Assembly (NCBI GenBank): GCA_963921195.1
Contig: OY992540.1
Coordinates: 191,813,576 to 191,877,575, forward strand
DNA length: 64,000 nucleotides
Reading direction: 5' to 3'
Origin: Pegoplata infirma
Taxonomy: Eukaryota > Arthropoda > Insecta > Diptera > Anthomyiidae
How positions within the stretch are numbered: the stretch's first letter is position 1; every line of letters begins with the position of its first letter. The notes beneath the pieces were generated by a model, which worked only from the letters and a program-made list of their open reading frames with translations, did not search any database and had not been told where the DNA came from. Position numbers and translations under genes: made by a program. Positions 11,283 to 22,369 of the stretch are shown here, in pieces.

Positions 11283-11482
11283 ATCATGTAAAACGATAGT
11301 TGACTCTCGTCGATTTTTGGAGCCTTGTTGCTCCTAAACTAATCAAAATGTTTCCAAATTTTTTAATGGTTCTGGACAAGAAAACACTCTTTAATAATTT
11401 AATAAAGAAAAACTTTCAAATTTTCCTTCAAAACAATATGTATCTTGATGTCGTTTATGCATCGTCTATCGTTTTACGTGAT
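11283..11482. mobile_element. 200-bp miniature element, ATCATGTAAAACGATAG ends
   Basis: ATCATGTAAAACGATAG at the left is mirrored by CTATCGTTTTACGTGAT at the right (one mismatch), and the interior is partly palindromic. It sits just after array 1. The TSD is not clear. Confidence 0.65.
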
Positions 11483-11579
11483 TAGCCTCCTGACTTTAAG
11501 GCGATCCAGCTATGCCCGTATGTCTGTGTTTGTCAATAAAGCTTTTAAAATATTAATTAAAATACTTTTTTATACGGTA

Positions 11580-12016
11580 TTTACACCAACGAAAACAACT
11601 TGTTTTTGAATATTTTGTTGGTTTTTGGCAAAAACTTCATAAATTTTCCATACAATTTAAAAACTGCGTTGCCAACTAAAACTGAACAAAAACTAGAATT
11701 TAGGTTGTGGTCTATGCTACTTACTACTAATTCAGTGTGAATGTTTTTTTAAATTTTCTTTTGTTAAAAACGAATGTCAAAATAAAAATATTTGTTTTTT
11801 TGTTAAATTAATATTCAAATCTTTAAAAAAAGTAAATAAATGTGTAATTAAATTTTTTTAATAACGTGTGGCTATTGTAATTTTGTGTTTTTTAGTGAAT
11901 TTAGAAAATAATTAATTTGATTTGACAAACAAAAACAGTTTTTATTCGGTGTAAACAGTTTGGTTTTCCAAAATGCTTTTTTGCCAAAAACAAGTTAGTT
12001 TTTGTTTGGTCTAAAC
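11580..12016. mobile_element. TIR element with TTTA(C/G)ACCAA ends
   Basis: The left arm 'tttacaccaacgaaaacaac' and the reverse complement of the right arm, 'tttagaccaaacaaaaacta', align with few mismatches, followed in both by 'cttgtttttg'. It interrupts the array-2 leader: array 1 runs directly from 'aaaatacttttt' into 'aagaaaaaatact', whereas here 440 bp intervene. Confidence 0.6.
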
Positions 12017-13370
12017 ATAGTATTAAGAAAAAATAGTACATTTTTAGAATAAATAGTACATTTTTAGAAAAAATAGTATTTTTTTTTCGAAAAAATAGAA
12101 CATTTTTAGAAAACCTAGTACTTTTTTAGAAAAAATAGTACTATTTTAGAAAAATAGTACTTTTTGGAAAAAATAGTACTTTTTAGAAAAAATAGTAGAT
12201 TTTTAGAAAAAATAGTAGATTTTTAGAAAAAAATAGTAGATTTTTAGAAAAAATAGTTGTTTTTTAGAAAAAATAGTACTTTTTTTTAAAAAAAACTTTT
12301 TTAGGACAAAATAGTAGATTTTTGGAAAAATAGTTCTTATTTAGAAAAAATAGTACTTTTTTTTAGAAAAAATAGCACTTTTTTTTAAAAAAATAGTACT
12401 TTTTTAGAAAAACTAGTACTTTATTAGAAAAAATACTAAATTAATAAAATAAAAAAAAATAAAACTTTTTTAGGACAAATTTAAAAAAGTACTTTTTTTA
12501 AAAAAAAAAAAATGTTTGGTAAAATAGTACTTTTTTAGAAAAGTAAGAAAAAAACGTACTTTTTTACTGAAAAAGTCCCCCTCAGGTACTTTTTTATACC
12601 CTCCAACCACAGTATGGGGGTATACTCACTTTGTCATTCCGTGTTACACAGTACTTTTTACAAATAAATTTACTTTTTAGATAAAAAGTAATTTTTAGAT
12701 AAAAAAGGGATTTTTTAGAAAAAAGTACTTTTTTTTAAAAAAGTTATTTTGTACTACTTTTTTTTTAAAAAGCGCTTTTGTACTACTTTTTTAGAAATAA
12801 ATTTACTTTTAGACAAAAGAGTACTTTTTAGATAAAAAACGATTTTTTAGAAAAAAGTACTTTTTTCTGAAAAAAAATTCTTTTATACTATGTTTTTATT
12901 TAAAAAGTGCTTTTGCACTTCTTCTTATAAAAAAAAATATTTTTTTTTTCCAAAAACTGGTAATTTTTTCAATAAAAAAATAGTAATTTTAAAAATATAA
13001 AAAAATAGTAATTTTAAAAATAGCAATTTTTTCTAAAAAAAGTATTTTTTTCTAAAAAAAAGCACTTTATCTAAAAAAAATACTGATTTTAATAGGTACT
13101 TATTTCTAAAAAATAACTTTTTTTCAAAAAAAAAGTACTATATTTTCTTAGATATAAAAGTAAATAAGTACTTTTTTCTGAAAATGTACTTTTTTTTTTT
13201 TAAAGGTGCTTTATTACCTTTTTAAAAAAGTACTATTTTACCAAAAAAATGCTACTTTTTCTAAGAAATTTATATTTTTCTAAAAAAATACTATTTTTCT
13301 AAAAAAGTACTATTTTTTTAAAAAAGTGCTATTTTTTCTTAAAAAAGTATTTTATTTCTTAAAAAAATTA
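12017..13370. repeat. Foldback megarray 2 of the TAGTAC unit
   Basis: Same architecture as array 1: direct units on the left (about 12,020-12,450), inverted units on the right (about 13,120-13,350), and the same tail into 'aaaaaacatctg' (compare 11,262-11,275 with 13,373-13,386). With its leader it looks like a duplicate of 9760-11,275. Confidence 0.82.
12595..12650. mobile_element. Short Helentron-like end fragment
   Basis: 'Ataccctccaaccacagtat' followed by 'gggggtatactcactttgtc' is the same end as at 59,757-59,800 and, inverted, at 24,530-24,570. It sits inside array 2 with array units on both sides. Confidence 0.7.
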
Positions 13371-13383
13371 TTAAAAAAAACAT

Positions 13384-13680
13384 CTGAAATGTGCCATGAG
13401 CCCATAACTGGCACACGGCACGATTTCACTCGTAACTTTCGATCCACTTTACCGATTTTATCCAGGAGTGGCACACACATGTGCCGCACATCACATTTAG
13501 GAATGTGTCATGTGCCCATAGCATGGCACACGACACATGTGCTCTTTTCACATGTGAAATGTATCATCCTAGGTCACATTGCACATTTCAGATGTTCCAT
13601 GTGCCGGTAGCATGGCACATCTGGAATATGTCATGTGTGATACTAAGGCACATAGCACATGTGTCGTGTTCCATGCTGAA
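13384..13680. repeat. CACATGTGCC minisatellite
   Basis: A degenerate array of 'atgtgccatgtgccca.agcatggcaca' motifs, G+C-richer than its surroundings. Many sub-motifs are self-complementary (CACATGTG). It begins at the end of array 2. The two plus-strand frames over it are shadows. Confidence 0.7.
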
Positions 13681-14579
13681 TTTTAAATGGAAATTAGCAA
13701 ATTTGTTTTCTAAGTTTACTCGCACAATTCTGAATAACTCAGAAAAAAAATTCAGAAAATGTCGGTATAATTCAGAAAAACTAAGGAAAATTGAAAAAAA
13801 AAAAATCGAAACACATTTAGAAAAAAATATTTAGTTCAATCTTACAAAAAAACATCATGAAAAAATAATCAAATGTCGTTTAAAAATATGGAAAATTCAG
13901 AAAACTTCAATAAAATTTTAAAAAATGCTAAAAAAATGCCCGATCTATCATCCAAGTGTCCACTGTTATTTTTTAAGCCATTTCTTAATTTCTTTATAAT
14001 GGCCTGTATTTAATTGTTTAGTTTATTGCTAAAAACTTTTTTTAGCATATAGAAATTTTGCCATAAAACACTAAAAAATAGTTATAAAATTTCTTGAAAC
14101 AATACTCGTTAAAAATTATTATAATTCATGCATTATTTTGGTTTTCATTTATTTATTTAGCTCTAAGGTGTTGTATTCAGCCAAAGTGGGTTGTTAACGA
14201 CGAGGTTCAATTTGTGCATTTATTTGTTTATATATATATTTTTTTTTGTTTATTTTTTTGTAGATGTCAACATTTAACAATGACCCAGTAAAAAGTTTAA
14301 TAATTTATTGAACTTTAAACTAAATTATAAACAATGAAAATCCAAAGAACAAACTAAATGTGTTTTTTTTTGTATTTTTTGTTGTTAAAACATATTGTGT
14401 AAATAAGAAATTGTTGACAAAAAAGGTTTTTTTTTGGTTGATAAACATAAAAAGAAAATTAAAATTAATTAAAAGAAAATTTTTTAAGAGTATAAAAATT
14501 TTTGTAAAATTTTAGATGAAATGATTTTGTATGTGAAAGATTTTTGATGTAGAAATTTAGAGAGATTTTAATCTATACT
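13681..14579. other. AT-rich spacer
   Basis: It contains the dispersed 'aaattcagaaaacttcaat' motif near 13,890 and T-rich DNA with no gene; otherwise unremarkable. Confidence 0.5.
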
Positions 14580-15254
14580 AATAAAACAAAGATAATCTTC
14601 GACCTCGCCCACTTCTACACCCACTTTTAGTCAAAATACATAAAGTTTCAAAGTCATCCGAATTCAAAATATTCCGAAAAAATAACTTTTTGAAATTTCG
14701 ATTCTAAGGGAGTAGTGTAAAGTAGTGCACTTTGGTACCTTTTCAATTTCCTGAAATAATGGTCATGGAATTATGAAATGACCAAAAAATATATTCAGAA
14801 AATATAGATTTTACCAATTGTGCGTTGATACTTTTTCTATCTTCTAAAGTAATCGCTCTAGAAACGTGAATGAATGTGGAATGTAGGATCATCTAGCGAA
14901 AAAACATTCTGGAAAAGTACTTTTTAGCGAGTTTCAAGGCAAAGAGTGTCAAAAAAACTTTACTTTGGTACTTTTCGAACTCCTGAAACTGAATAATTGT
15001 AATAAATCTTGATTTTTGAAATGTAGGATCCTTCATCGGTACAAAACATTGTTCAAAAATATACTTTGGTACTTTTTTAATCTCCTGAAACTGAATATTG
15101 GTCCTAAATCTTAATTTTTGTATTGTAAGATCCTTCATCGAATCCAAATATCACGAAAAATAACTTTTAGCAATTTAAGATTTTATGAGGGTAAATTGAA
15201 TTAAAAAATTGTACTTGGGTACTTTTTGATTTTCTAAAATAATGGTATAATAAT
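14580..15254. repeat. Degenerate GTACTTT modules
   Basis: Four or more diverged modules with 'ctgaaa(ctgaa)taatggtc', 'ttttgaaatgtaggatccttc' and 'actttggtacttttt', the same family as 8780-9340. Confidence 0.6.
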
Positions 15255-15400
15255 GTTTTCACTTCATTTTTTTTTCGCGGAAATATTTTTTCAAAAGTTT
15301 TCTTGTTTTCTTTTTTAAATAAAGTTTTTTACAATATTTTTTTTACATTGTGGAGGTAAGTATTAATACATTCGGCAAGACCGAATTTAACTTTTTTACT
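15255..15400 (-). mobile_element. Helentron-like terminal fragment
   Basis: T-rich DNA, then 'acattgtggagg..tattaatacattcggcaagaccgaatttaac', the conserved family end in inverted orientation. No GTCY part is present. Confidence 0.6.
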
Positions 15401-15912
15401 TGTTTTTTTTATATTTTTTACCACTTGAAGAATCCCCAACAACACAACAAATGCATTGAAATATATTTTTCCAAATTACCCTTCGATTAATTATTGATAA
15501 ATTAAATTATCATTAATTATACTGGAATTTAGCCTTCAATTTTCATAACAATTACGTGCCTTTAGTCAAGTGTGTATAAAAAAAAAATTTTTCGTAATAG
15601 ACCAAAAAAAAAAAAAATCTTAATTTAATGACTCATTTCAATACGTAAACATGTTTACGCATAAAATGCATTTAAAATTTGGTAGAGACGGACGTAAAAA
15701 TATGTATTACCAATCAAATTTCATTACTGCGTATAAATATGTGGCTAAAAGTTAGTGGAATTTTCCGGAATGTGTAAGAAAAAAATTTAAGTGTAGTAAA
15801 CATTTTAATTTGTTTGGAAATGAGATATTAAAAGACTTTAACCTTACAACGGCATTTATACCCAGTTTCTATATTACGATTGGTTTGAGGCAAACTAACA
15901 GTTTCGTACATA
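15401..15912. other. Spacer, nothing recognised
   Basis: AT-rich, not obviously repetitive within the window; no coding signal. Confidence 0.45.
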
Positions 15913-16745
15913 CACTTTGAAAATTATTGCAGTTACTACATGCCGGTCATTTGTGTAGTAAGTAGTAGTTGTTGTTTTCAATCACAACTTCAGTTGTTTT
16001 TGTATGAAAAATATTAAACAACTTTTTCTTGTAGTCGTGTTAAAAAATAAATAAAAAAAATTACTACGTTGTAGTAACATTTGTTTTATGTAGTTGTTTT
16101 TAAGCATAGTACTCTGTTCAATTTCACGGGAAAAAATCTGTCAAACTCTATATAAAAAAAATAAATTTTGGCAACGCGAGGAATTACAGGGAAATTGTTA
16201 AAAAAGTTTTCACGCATTTTTATTATACAAGACAATTAAAATTGCCGTGAAAAAGTGACATTTCAGTTTTGTTATGATCGTTTCTTTCTTATAACACTGT
16301 GCAACAAGAAAAATGAGCCTCAATGTCTTCAACGCCATATGAAAGTAGACCATCAAATGGACAAAATCACCAAAGGGTTTTGCGAAGTCAGTTCGGATTT
16401 CTTTTTTATAGCCCACTGAAGTTTTTATTTTTTTATCAAAGGCATTTGGAAAACGTCAAAAATACTATAATAAGACCACATCTGAGCTTCAAAATATGAT
16501 TTGATGTCTTCAGTGAAATTTTATGGCGGTTCTTTTCTCAGAACATTTTAACCCTCTAACTGCCATTTTTAGGGATCATTTTAGTCCTTTTTCAAAAACT
16601 AAACACAGAAGTCTTATAAAACGTCCATTTAGAGGGTCAAAATGTTCTACAAATATTTTCCTTATAAAATTTCACTAGGGTTTGTCGACTGTTCAAAGTT
16701 TGTGCGACATGCGCAAAATGCTTAAAAAGGGTCAAGTATAAATAA

Positions 16746-19064
16746 CACTGTGCAACAATTTGAAGGTTATGGTCTGGGGGGTGGACCAAACCAAGACAGA
16801 ATGATAGTATTTGGTTAGTATAGTAAAACCCCCATAGGGTTTGGCGCTGTGTGGGTACAGTCAATTTTTATGGCCCACTGAAATTTTTATTTTTTTCTCA
16901 AAGGGGTTTGAGAAAATTCGAGAAAAATTAAGTTTATATTAATTTGAGCCTTAAATTGAACTCAGCTTTCTTCAGTAGAATTTGATGGGGATTATTTTTC
17001 TAGAATATATTAACCCTCTATCTGCCCTGTTTTTGGGTCATTTTAGTCCTTTTTTCAAGAAGTGACTCAAAAGTCTCATAAGATATGCGTTTAAAGGGTT
17101 AAAACATTTTACGAATATTTTGTTCATCAAATTTCATTTGGGGTCCTCACTGACGGAAAGTTCGACCGGTCTGCAGAAAATGCCAAAAAATTAAAAATTG
17201 TAAAGTCTAATTCATTTTTCATATTTATGGCAGAAACTGTTTACGATTGTGAGCAACAAATATAGGATATTAGTATGGGGGGTGGACCCTTCCAGCTGAG
17301 GATGATAGTATTTGGTTAGTATAGTAAAAGCCCCAAAGGGTTTGGCACTGTGTGGGTACAGTCGATTTTTATGGCCCACTGAAATTTTTATTTTTTGCCC
17401 AACGGTGTTTGAAAAAGTCGAGAAAAATAAAGTATATATTAATCTGAGCCTAAAATTGAGCTCAGATATGTTTAGTAGAATTTGATGGAGATTATTTTTC
17501 CAGAATATATTAACCCTCTATCTGCCTTGCTTATGGGTAATTTTAGTCCTTATTTTAAGGAATGACTTAAAAGTCTACTAATTGTAAGATATGATTTTAA
17601 AGGGTTTAAATGTTCTAGGATTAATTTTTGCATCAAATTTCACTAAGGGTGTTCACAGGCGGAAAGTTAAACCGGTCTGTAGAAAATGCCTAAAAATTTA
17701 AAATTGTAAAGTCTTATTAATTTTTGATATATATGCCGGAAACTGTTTACGATTGTAAGCAACAAATATAGGCTAATGGTCTGGGGCGTGGACCCTTCCA
17801 GCACAGGATGACAGTTTTTGGTTTGTGCAGTAAAATCCCAAAAGGGCTTGGCGCTGGGTGGGTACAATAGGTTTTTATGGCCCACTGATTTGTTGTCCAA
17901 AGAGATTTAAACAACGAAAAAATAGTGTTTATGTTACTCTGAGCCTAAAATTGAACTCATATGTCTTCAGTAGAGTTTAATGGGAACAATTTTTCTAGAA
18001 TACATTTAGCTTCTATCTCCATTTTTTGGGTCATAATAGTCCTTTTGTAAAGAATTGACAAAAGGATTTGCTTTAAAAGGGTTTTACCAATGTTTTTTCA
18101 TCCAATTTCAATAGGGATCTTTAAAGACAGAAAGATTTGCCAGCTTACCAGAAATACTAAAAAGTGGACCTAAGTTTTATTAGTTTTTTAAATCTAAGCC
18201 AACTAAAAGGCTTGGCGCTGTGTGTTGTAAAACCCTTTTAAAGCTAATCTAAGGAGACTTTTTTTGTCTTTTCTTAACAAAAGGACTAAAATTACCCCAA
18301 AAGTGGAGATCGAGGGTTAATGTATTGAAGAAAAATTATACCCAATTATATACCCTGAGTTCAATTTTAGGTTCAGAGTAACATAAGCATTAGTTTTTTC
18401 GTTTGTATAAACCTCTTTGGACAAAAAAAACAAAAAATCAGTGGGCCATAAAAACCTACTGTACCCATCCAGCGCCAAGCCCTTTGGGGATTTTACTGCA
18501 CTAACCAAATACTGTCATCCTGTGCTGGAAGGGTCCACCCCCCAGACCATTATCATATATTTGTTGCACACATTCGTAAACAGTTTCCAGCATATATATC
18601 AAAAATTAATAAGACTTTGCAATTTTTAATTTTTAAACATTTTCTACAGATCTGTTTAACTTTCCGCCTGTGAAGACCCCTAGTGAAATTTGATGCAAAA
18701 AATATTCCTAGAATATTTTAACCCTTTAAACGCATATCTTAGTAGACTTTTAAGTCATTTCTTAAAATATGGACTAAAATGACGCAAAAACAAGGCAGAT
18801 AGAGGGTTAATATATTCTAGAAAAATAATCCCCATAAAATTCTACTGAAGACAGCTGAGTTCAGTTTTAGGCTCAGATTAATATAAACTTAATTTTTCTC
18901 GAATTTTCTCAAACCCCTTTGAGAAAAAAATAAAAATTTCAGTGGGCCATAAAAATTGACTGTACCCACACAGCGCCAAAACGTTTGGGGGTTTTACTAT
19001 ACTAACCAAATACTATCATTTTGTCTTGGTTTGGTTCACCCCCCAATTTCACTGTTGCACAGTG
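16746..19064. mobile_element. CACTGTGCAACA foldback element B, inserted in A
   Basis: Ends CACTGTGCAACA / TGTTGCACAGTG with TAA at 16,743-16,745 and 19,065-19,067. Removing it joins 'gggtcaagtataaataa' to 'tcaatgtttgttatt', which then pairs with 20,370-20,405 of A's other arm, so the insertion is firm. The left arm has three modules starting near 16,765, 17,270 and 17,765 ('tggtctgggg.gtggacc..cag', 'tttggcgctgtgtgggtac'); the right arm has two. Module number therefore differs between the arms. Confidence 0.82.
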
Positions 19065-19436
19065 TAATCAATGTTTGTTATTTATTTTTACCAAAGCAGT
19101 GTTAAAAAACATCGACAAAAAACAGTGCAAATATACTTTTGAGCTAAAAATGATGTTCTGATGTGTTTTATAAAATTGTATGATGATTCTTTTCTTTGAC
19201 CAAATTAACCCTCTAGCTCCCGTTTTAAAGGGTCATTTTTGTCCTTTTTTTAAAAGAAATACAATAAAGTCTATAAAAAAGGCAGTTAAAGGGTTAAAAT
19301 GTTTTACAAATATTTTTTGCAAATTTTACTAGGGCACGTCTAAGACAGAAAGTTCGTCCAGCATTTAGAAAATGCTTACAAATTTTAAAGTATTCAAATT
19401 TTTTTTTATATTTTCCTTGGGCCGAAATAAAAAAAA

Positions 19437-20014
19437 ATAGAAGTATCAAAGTTAAATTTGACTTTGTCGAATGTATTAATACCCTCCACGATGTAAAAAA
19501 ATTTATTTGCAAAAAAAAATGTATGTGTAATGTACCACAATTTTGGAGGTGTTCTTACATTTTCGTTCATAACTTTTGAACCGCTGAACTGATGTCGCTC
19601 AAATGCAATACCAAACTGCTTACGGCAACAACAAGTAAATATGCTAAGTCTTTGTTATATCTGTTTAATACTTTGGCCGTGATCACTATTTCCACAGACG
19701 GACAGGCATCGCTAGAATGTCTTAAAATCGATCACTGATCGATTCTCATTCAACAAAACCTAAAAACACAAAATGCTTTAATTCGGCGCCTGGTTGACAC
19801 ATGTGAACAGAATCGATCACCAAATGGTATTTAAACAAGTCGAAACATATGAAAAAAAAAAAACATTTTCGTCGAATTTTTTTTTTTTACCAAAAAATTT
19901 TTTTCGCGGGTTTTTTTTTTAATTTTTTTTTTTTTTTTTTTTTGGAAATAAACTTTTTACATTGTGGAGGGTATTAATACAGTCGACAAAGTAAAATTTA
20001 ACTTTGTTACTTGT
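19437..20014. mobile_element. Helentron-like hybrid at the fold of element A
   Basis: It opens with 'gttaaatttgactttgtcgaatgtattaataccctcc' and closes with 'ggagggtattaatacagtcgacaaagtaaaatttaac', so both ends carry the same terminus in inverted orientation, unlike 1600-2290 or 7002-7535. A short GTCY remnant (19,694-19,710) and 'gatcactgatcgattct' lie inside. It is flanked by 'ttgggccgaaat' and 'ttcggccc', the tip of element A's palindrome. Confidence 0.65.
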
Positions 20015-21362
20015 TTTTTTTTTTCGGCCCAAAAAAAACATATAAAAAAAAATTTGAATACTTTAAAATTTTTAAGCATTTTCTATATGCTGGACGAACT
20101 TTTTGTCTTAGACGTGCCCTAGTAAAATTTGATGCAGAAAATATTTGTAAAACAGTTTAACCCTTTAACTGCCTTTTTTTATAGACTTTTTTGTATTTCT
20201 TTTAAAAAAGGTCAAAAATTACCCTTTAAAACGGGAGCTAGAGGGTTAATTTGGTCAAAGAAAAGAATCATCATAAAATTATATAAAACACATCAGAACA
20301 TCATTTTTAGCTCAAAAGTATATTTGCACTGTTTTTTGTCGATATTTTTTAACACTGCTTTGGTAAAAATTAATAACAAACATTGATTTTATATACTTGA
20401 CCCTTTTTAAGCACTTTGCGCATGTCGCACAAACTTTAAACATTCGACAACCCCTAGTGAAATTTTATGAGGAAAATATTTGTAGAACATTTTAACCCTC
20501 TAAATGGACGTTTTATTAGACTTCTGTGTTTAGTTTTTGAAAAAGGACTAAAATGACCCCTTAAAACGGCAGTTAGAGGGTTAACATGTTCTAAGAAAAG
20601 AACCGCCATAAAATTTCACTGAAGACATAAAATCATATTTTGAAGCTCAGATGTGGTCTTATTATAGTATTTTCGACGTTTTCCAAACGCCTTTGATAAA
20701 AAAATAAAAACTTCAGTGGGCTATAAAAAAGAAATCCGAACTGACTTTGCAAAACCCTTTGGTGATTTTGTCCATTTGATGGTCTACTTTCATATGGCGT
20801 TGAAGGCATTGAGGCTCAATGCGATGACCCAAAATTTGTTGCACAGTGTAATTGTCAAAAGTTGTTGATTTGTAAATGTTTTATTGCGATTTGAGGCGTT
20901 TAAAGTTTAAGTGGAATTTTCACCATAAAAAACAGAGTACTTAGCTTTAGTCTATAAAAAAAAGTTCTAATTTTGTAGAAATTTTTAGAAAAACGGATGT
21001 GTTTAACTAGTTGGAAGAGTCAGATGCAGCAGGAATTACTTCCAAATAATTTTAACCGTTTTTGACGTTTAGAAGAAAATTTAGACAATTTGAGTTACAG
21101 TAAAAACAACTGTAATTTGAAGTAGTTTTAACCATTTTTTTAGTTGTTAATCAATAGTTAAAAACAACAAAAAATTACAACCTTTCTGGATCCAACTACA
21201 GGACTTTGAACTTCTTCTGACTTAAAAAATGTTTCGTTTGCTAAGCAAAAGTACAAAAAATCTATAAAAAATGGCGTTTTTTCAGAGGTTGGTTTAGTTT
21301 TTAAAGGGGGAACTTTTTCCCCCGTGGTACGATTTTGCCCATCTTCGAACTTAACCAGCCTA

Positions 21363-22151
21363 CACGCAGAGAAAAAACATGTTTGGAACATGATCATGGA
21401 AACCATTCTATGGCTTCTACAACAATACATTGTTATAGCAATCATGTTATATTCGTTTTAATGTTTGTCTAACAATATAATGCTTGCAGAGATCATGATA
21501 AAATGATTACCACTCTAAAATTAAAAACATGTTTGGATGGAACCACAGTATGGTTACGAAAAATCTAACCAGAAACATGGTGGCCTGACATTATGATCAT
21601 AGCAATCATTATATGATCAGAAATAATAGTTTGAAGTATACAATCATAGTATTGTCAGTTATTCATAGCATTTATTGTTTGTGGTTTATGATTTGTCAGT
21701 CGTTTGTGATCTGTCAACGAGGTTGGTTGTTCAAATTGTTTGTACTAATAGAAGTGATATATAAAAAAAGAAAAACAAAACAAAAAAAAAAACTAAAAAA
21801 AAATCTGTGAAAACAAAATATAATTTTTAATTCATAACAAAAGTGTGAGAGAAATTTGTGAACGTCTATTTATGTGTAGTATATGTTTGCAAAACATGAA
21901 TTAAACAAACTTTTATTAAACATACTATGTTCATTATAGCTAAATGACGCCTGTTGCAGAGACCAGATTATGTTTAGATTATGTTTTGCTACAACCATAC
22001 AGTGTGATTGGTCACAAACATAATATGTTTAAAAAAGGTGTTTGCACTATGTTTGTTATTATCATACGGTATGATTGCTGAAACCATAATCCCAAACATA
22101 CTATTTTGCCCCTCCATTATGATCACCACAAACATGTTTTTTTTTTGCGTG
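21363..22151. mobile_element. TA-CACGC miniature element with AACATGTTT core
   Basis: Ends CACGCAGAGAAAAAACATG / CATGTTTTTTTTTTGCGTG with TA on both sides (21,361-21,362, 22,152-22,153). The core is dense in self-complementary CATGATCATG-, AATCAT- and AACATGTTT-like motifs. The host sequence is continuous in the paralog at 6100-6120. The small plus-strand frames inside are low complexity. Confidence 0.8.
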
Positions 22152-22225
22152 TATGACCATAAGACATATTCGTGGCAAACTTCAGGAGTCTAGCTCTTTT
22201 ATTTTGGACTGTATCGTGTCCTCCA

Positions 22226-22231
22226 CAGACG

Positions 22232-22282
<51 letters not shown>

Positions 22283-22361
22283 GGACAGACAGACAGACGG
22301 ACGGACGGACGGACGGACGGACAGACGGACGGACGGACGGACGGACGGACGGACAGACGGA
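22226..22361. repeat. (GACR)n / (GTCY)n microsatellite, about 34 units
   Basis: An uninterrupted run of GACG and GACA tetramers, the longest of its kind in the window, at the usual position of the GTCY tract in the Helentron-like family. It translates to PSVR/CLSV-type repeats in every frame; these are not genes. Confidence 0.95.
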
Positions 22362-22369
22362 CATATATA

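Larger units (their letters stand above)
16295..20848. mobile_element. CACTGTGCAACA foldback element A (nest 1, layer 3)
   Basis: TIRs CACTGTGCAACA / TGTTGCACAGTG with TAA on both sides (16,292-16,294 and 20,849-20,851). The arms are long: 16,295-16,745 plus 19,065-19,436 mirrors 20,015-20,848, with 'gcccactgaagttttta', 'ttaaccctctaactgcc' and 'aaaggactaaaatgacc' motifs. Two other elements lie inside: element B in the left arm and a Helentron-like element near the fold. No transposase. Confidence 0.82.
16103..20946. mobile_element. AGCATAGTACTCTGTT element (nest 1, layer 2)
   Basis: The left end AGCATAGTACTCTGTT is mirrored by AACAGAGTACTTAGCT at the right. TTA flanks both sides (16,100-16,102 and 20,947-20,949), and the paralog near 47,990 has one TTA at the equivalent site, so the duplication is 3 bp. 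Only ~190 bp on the left and ~100 bp on the right belong to this layer; the rest is a further insertion. Confidence 0.75.
15913..21180. mobile_element. Outermost element of nest 1 (GTAGTTGTT core), split by insertions
   Basis: The left piece (15,913-16,102) starts TA-CACTTTGAAAATTATTG and runs through 'gttactacatg' and 'gtagttgttgttttc'. The right piece (20,947-21,180) continues 'ttagtctataaaaaaaagtt', 'aaaaacggatgtg', 'agttaaaaacaaca'. Together they match the uninterrupted copy at 47,682-48,180 read in reverse, so the 4.8 kb between is inserted. The right TIR is lost at about 21,180. Confidence 0.72.

Noticed and set aside
9840..13370. CRISPR-like regular spacing of a short repeat
   Set aside because: No unique spacers, no invariant repeat, eukaryotic AT-rich context; it is a degenerate tandem word array.
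16295..20848. Transib-type element because of the CACTGTG heptamer-like end
   Set aside because: Transib duplications are 5 bp; here TAA (3 bp) is found at both ends in three independent copies.
15913..21180. LTR retrotransposon suggested by repeated blocks several kb apart
   Set aside because: The repeats are inverted, not direct, and there is no polyprotein, primer-binding site or polypurine tract.
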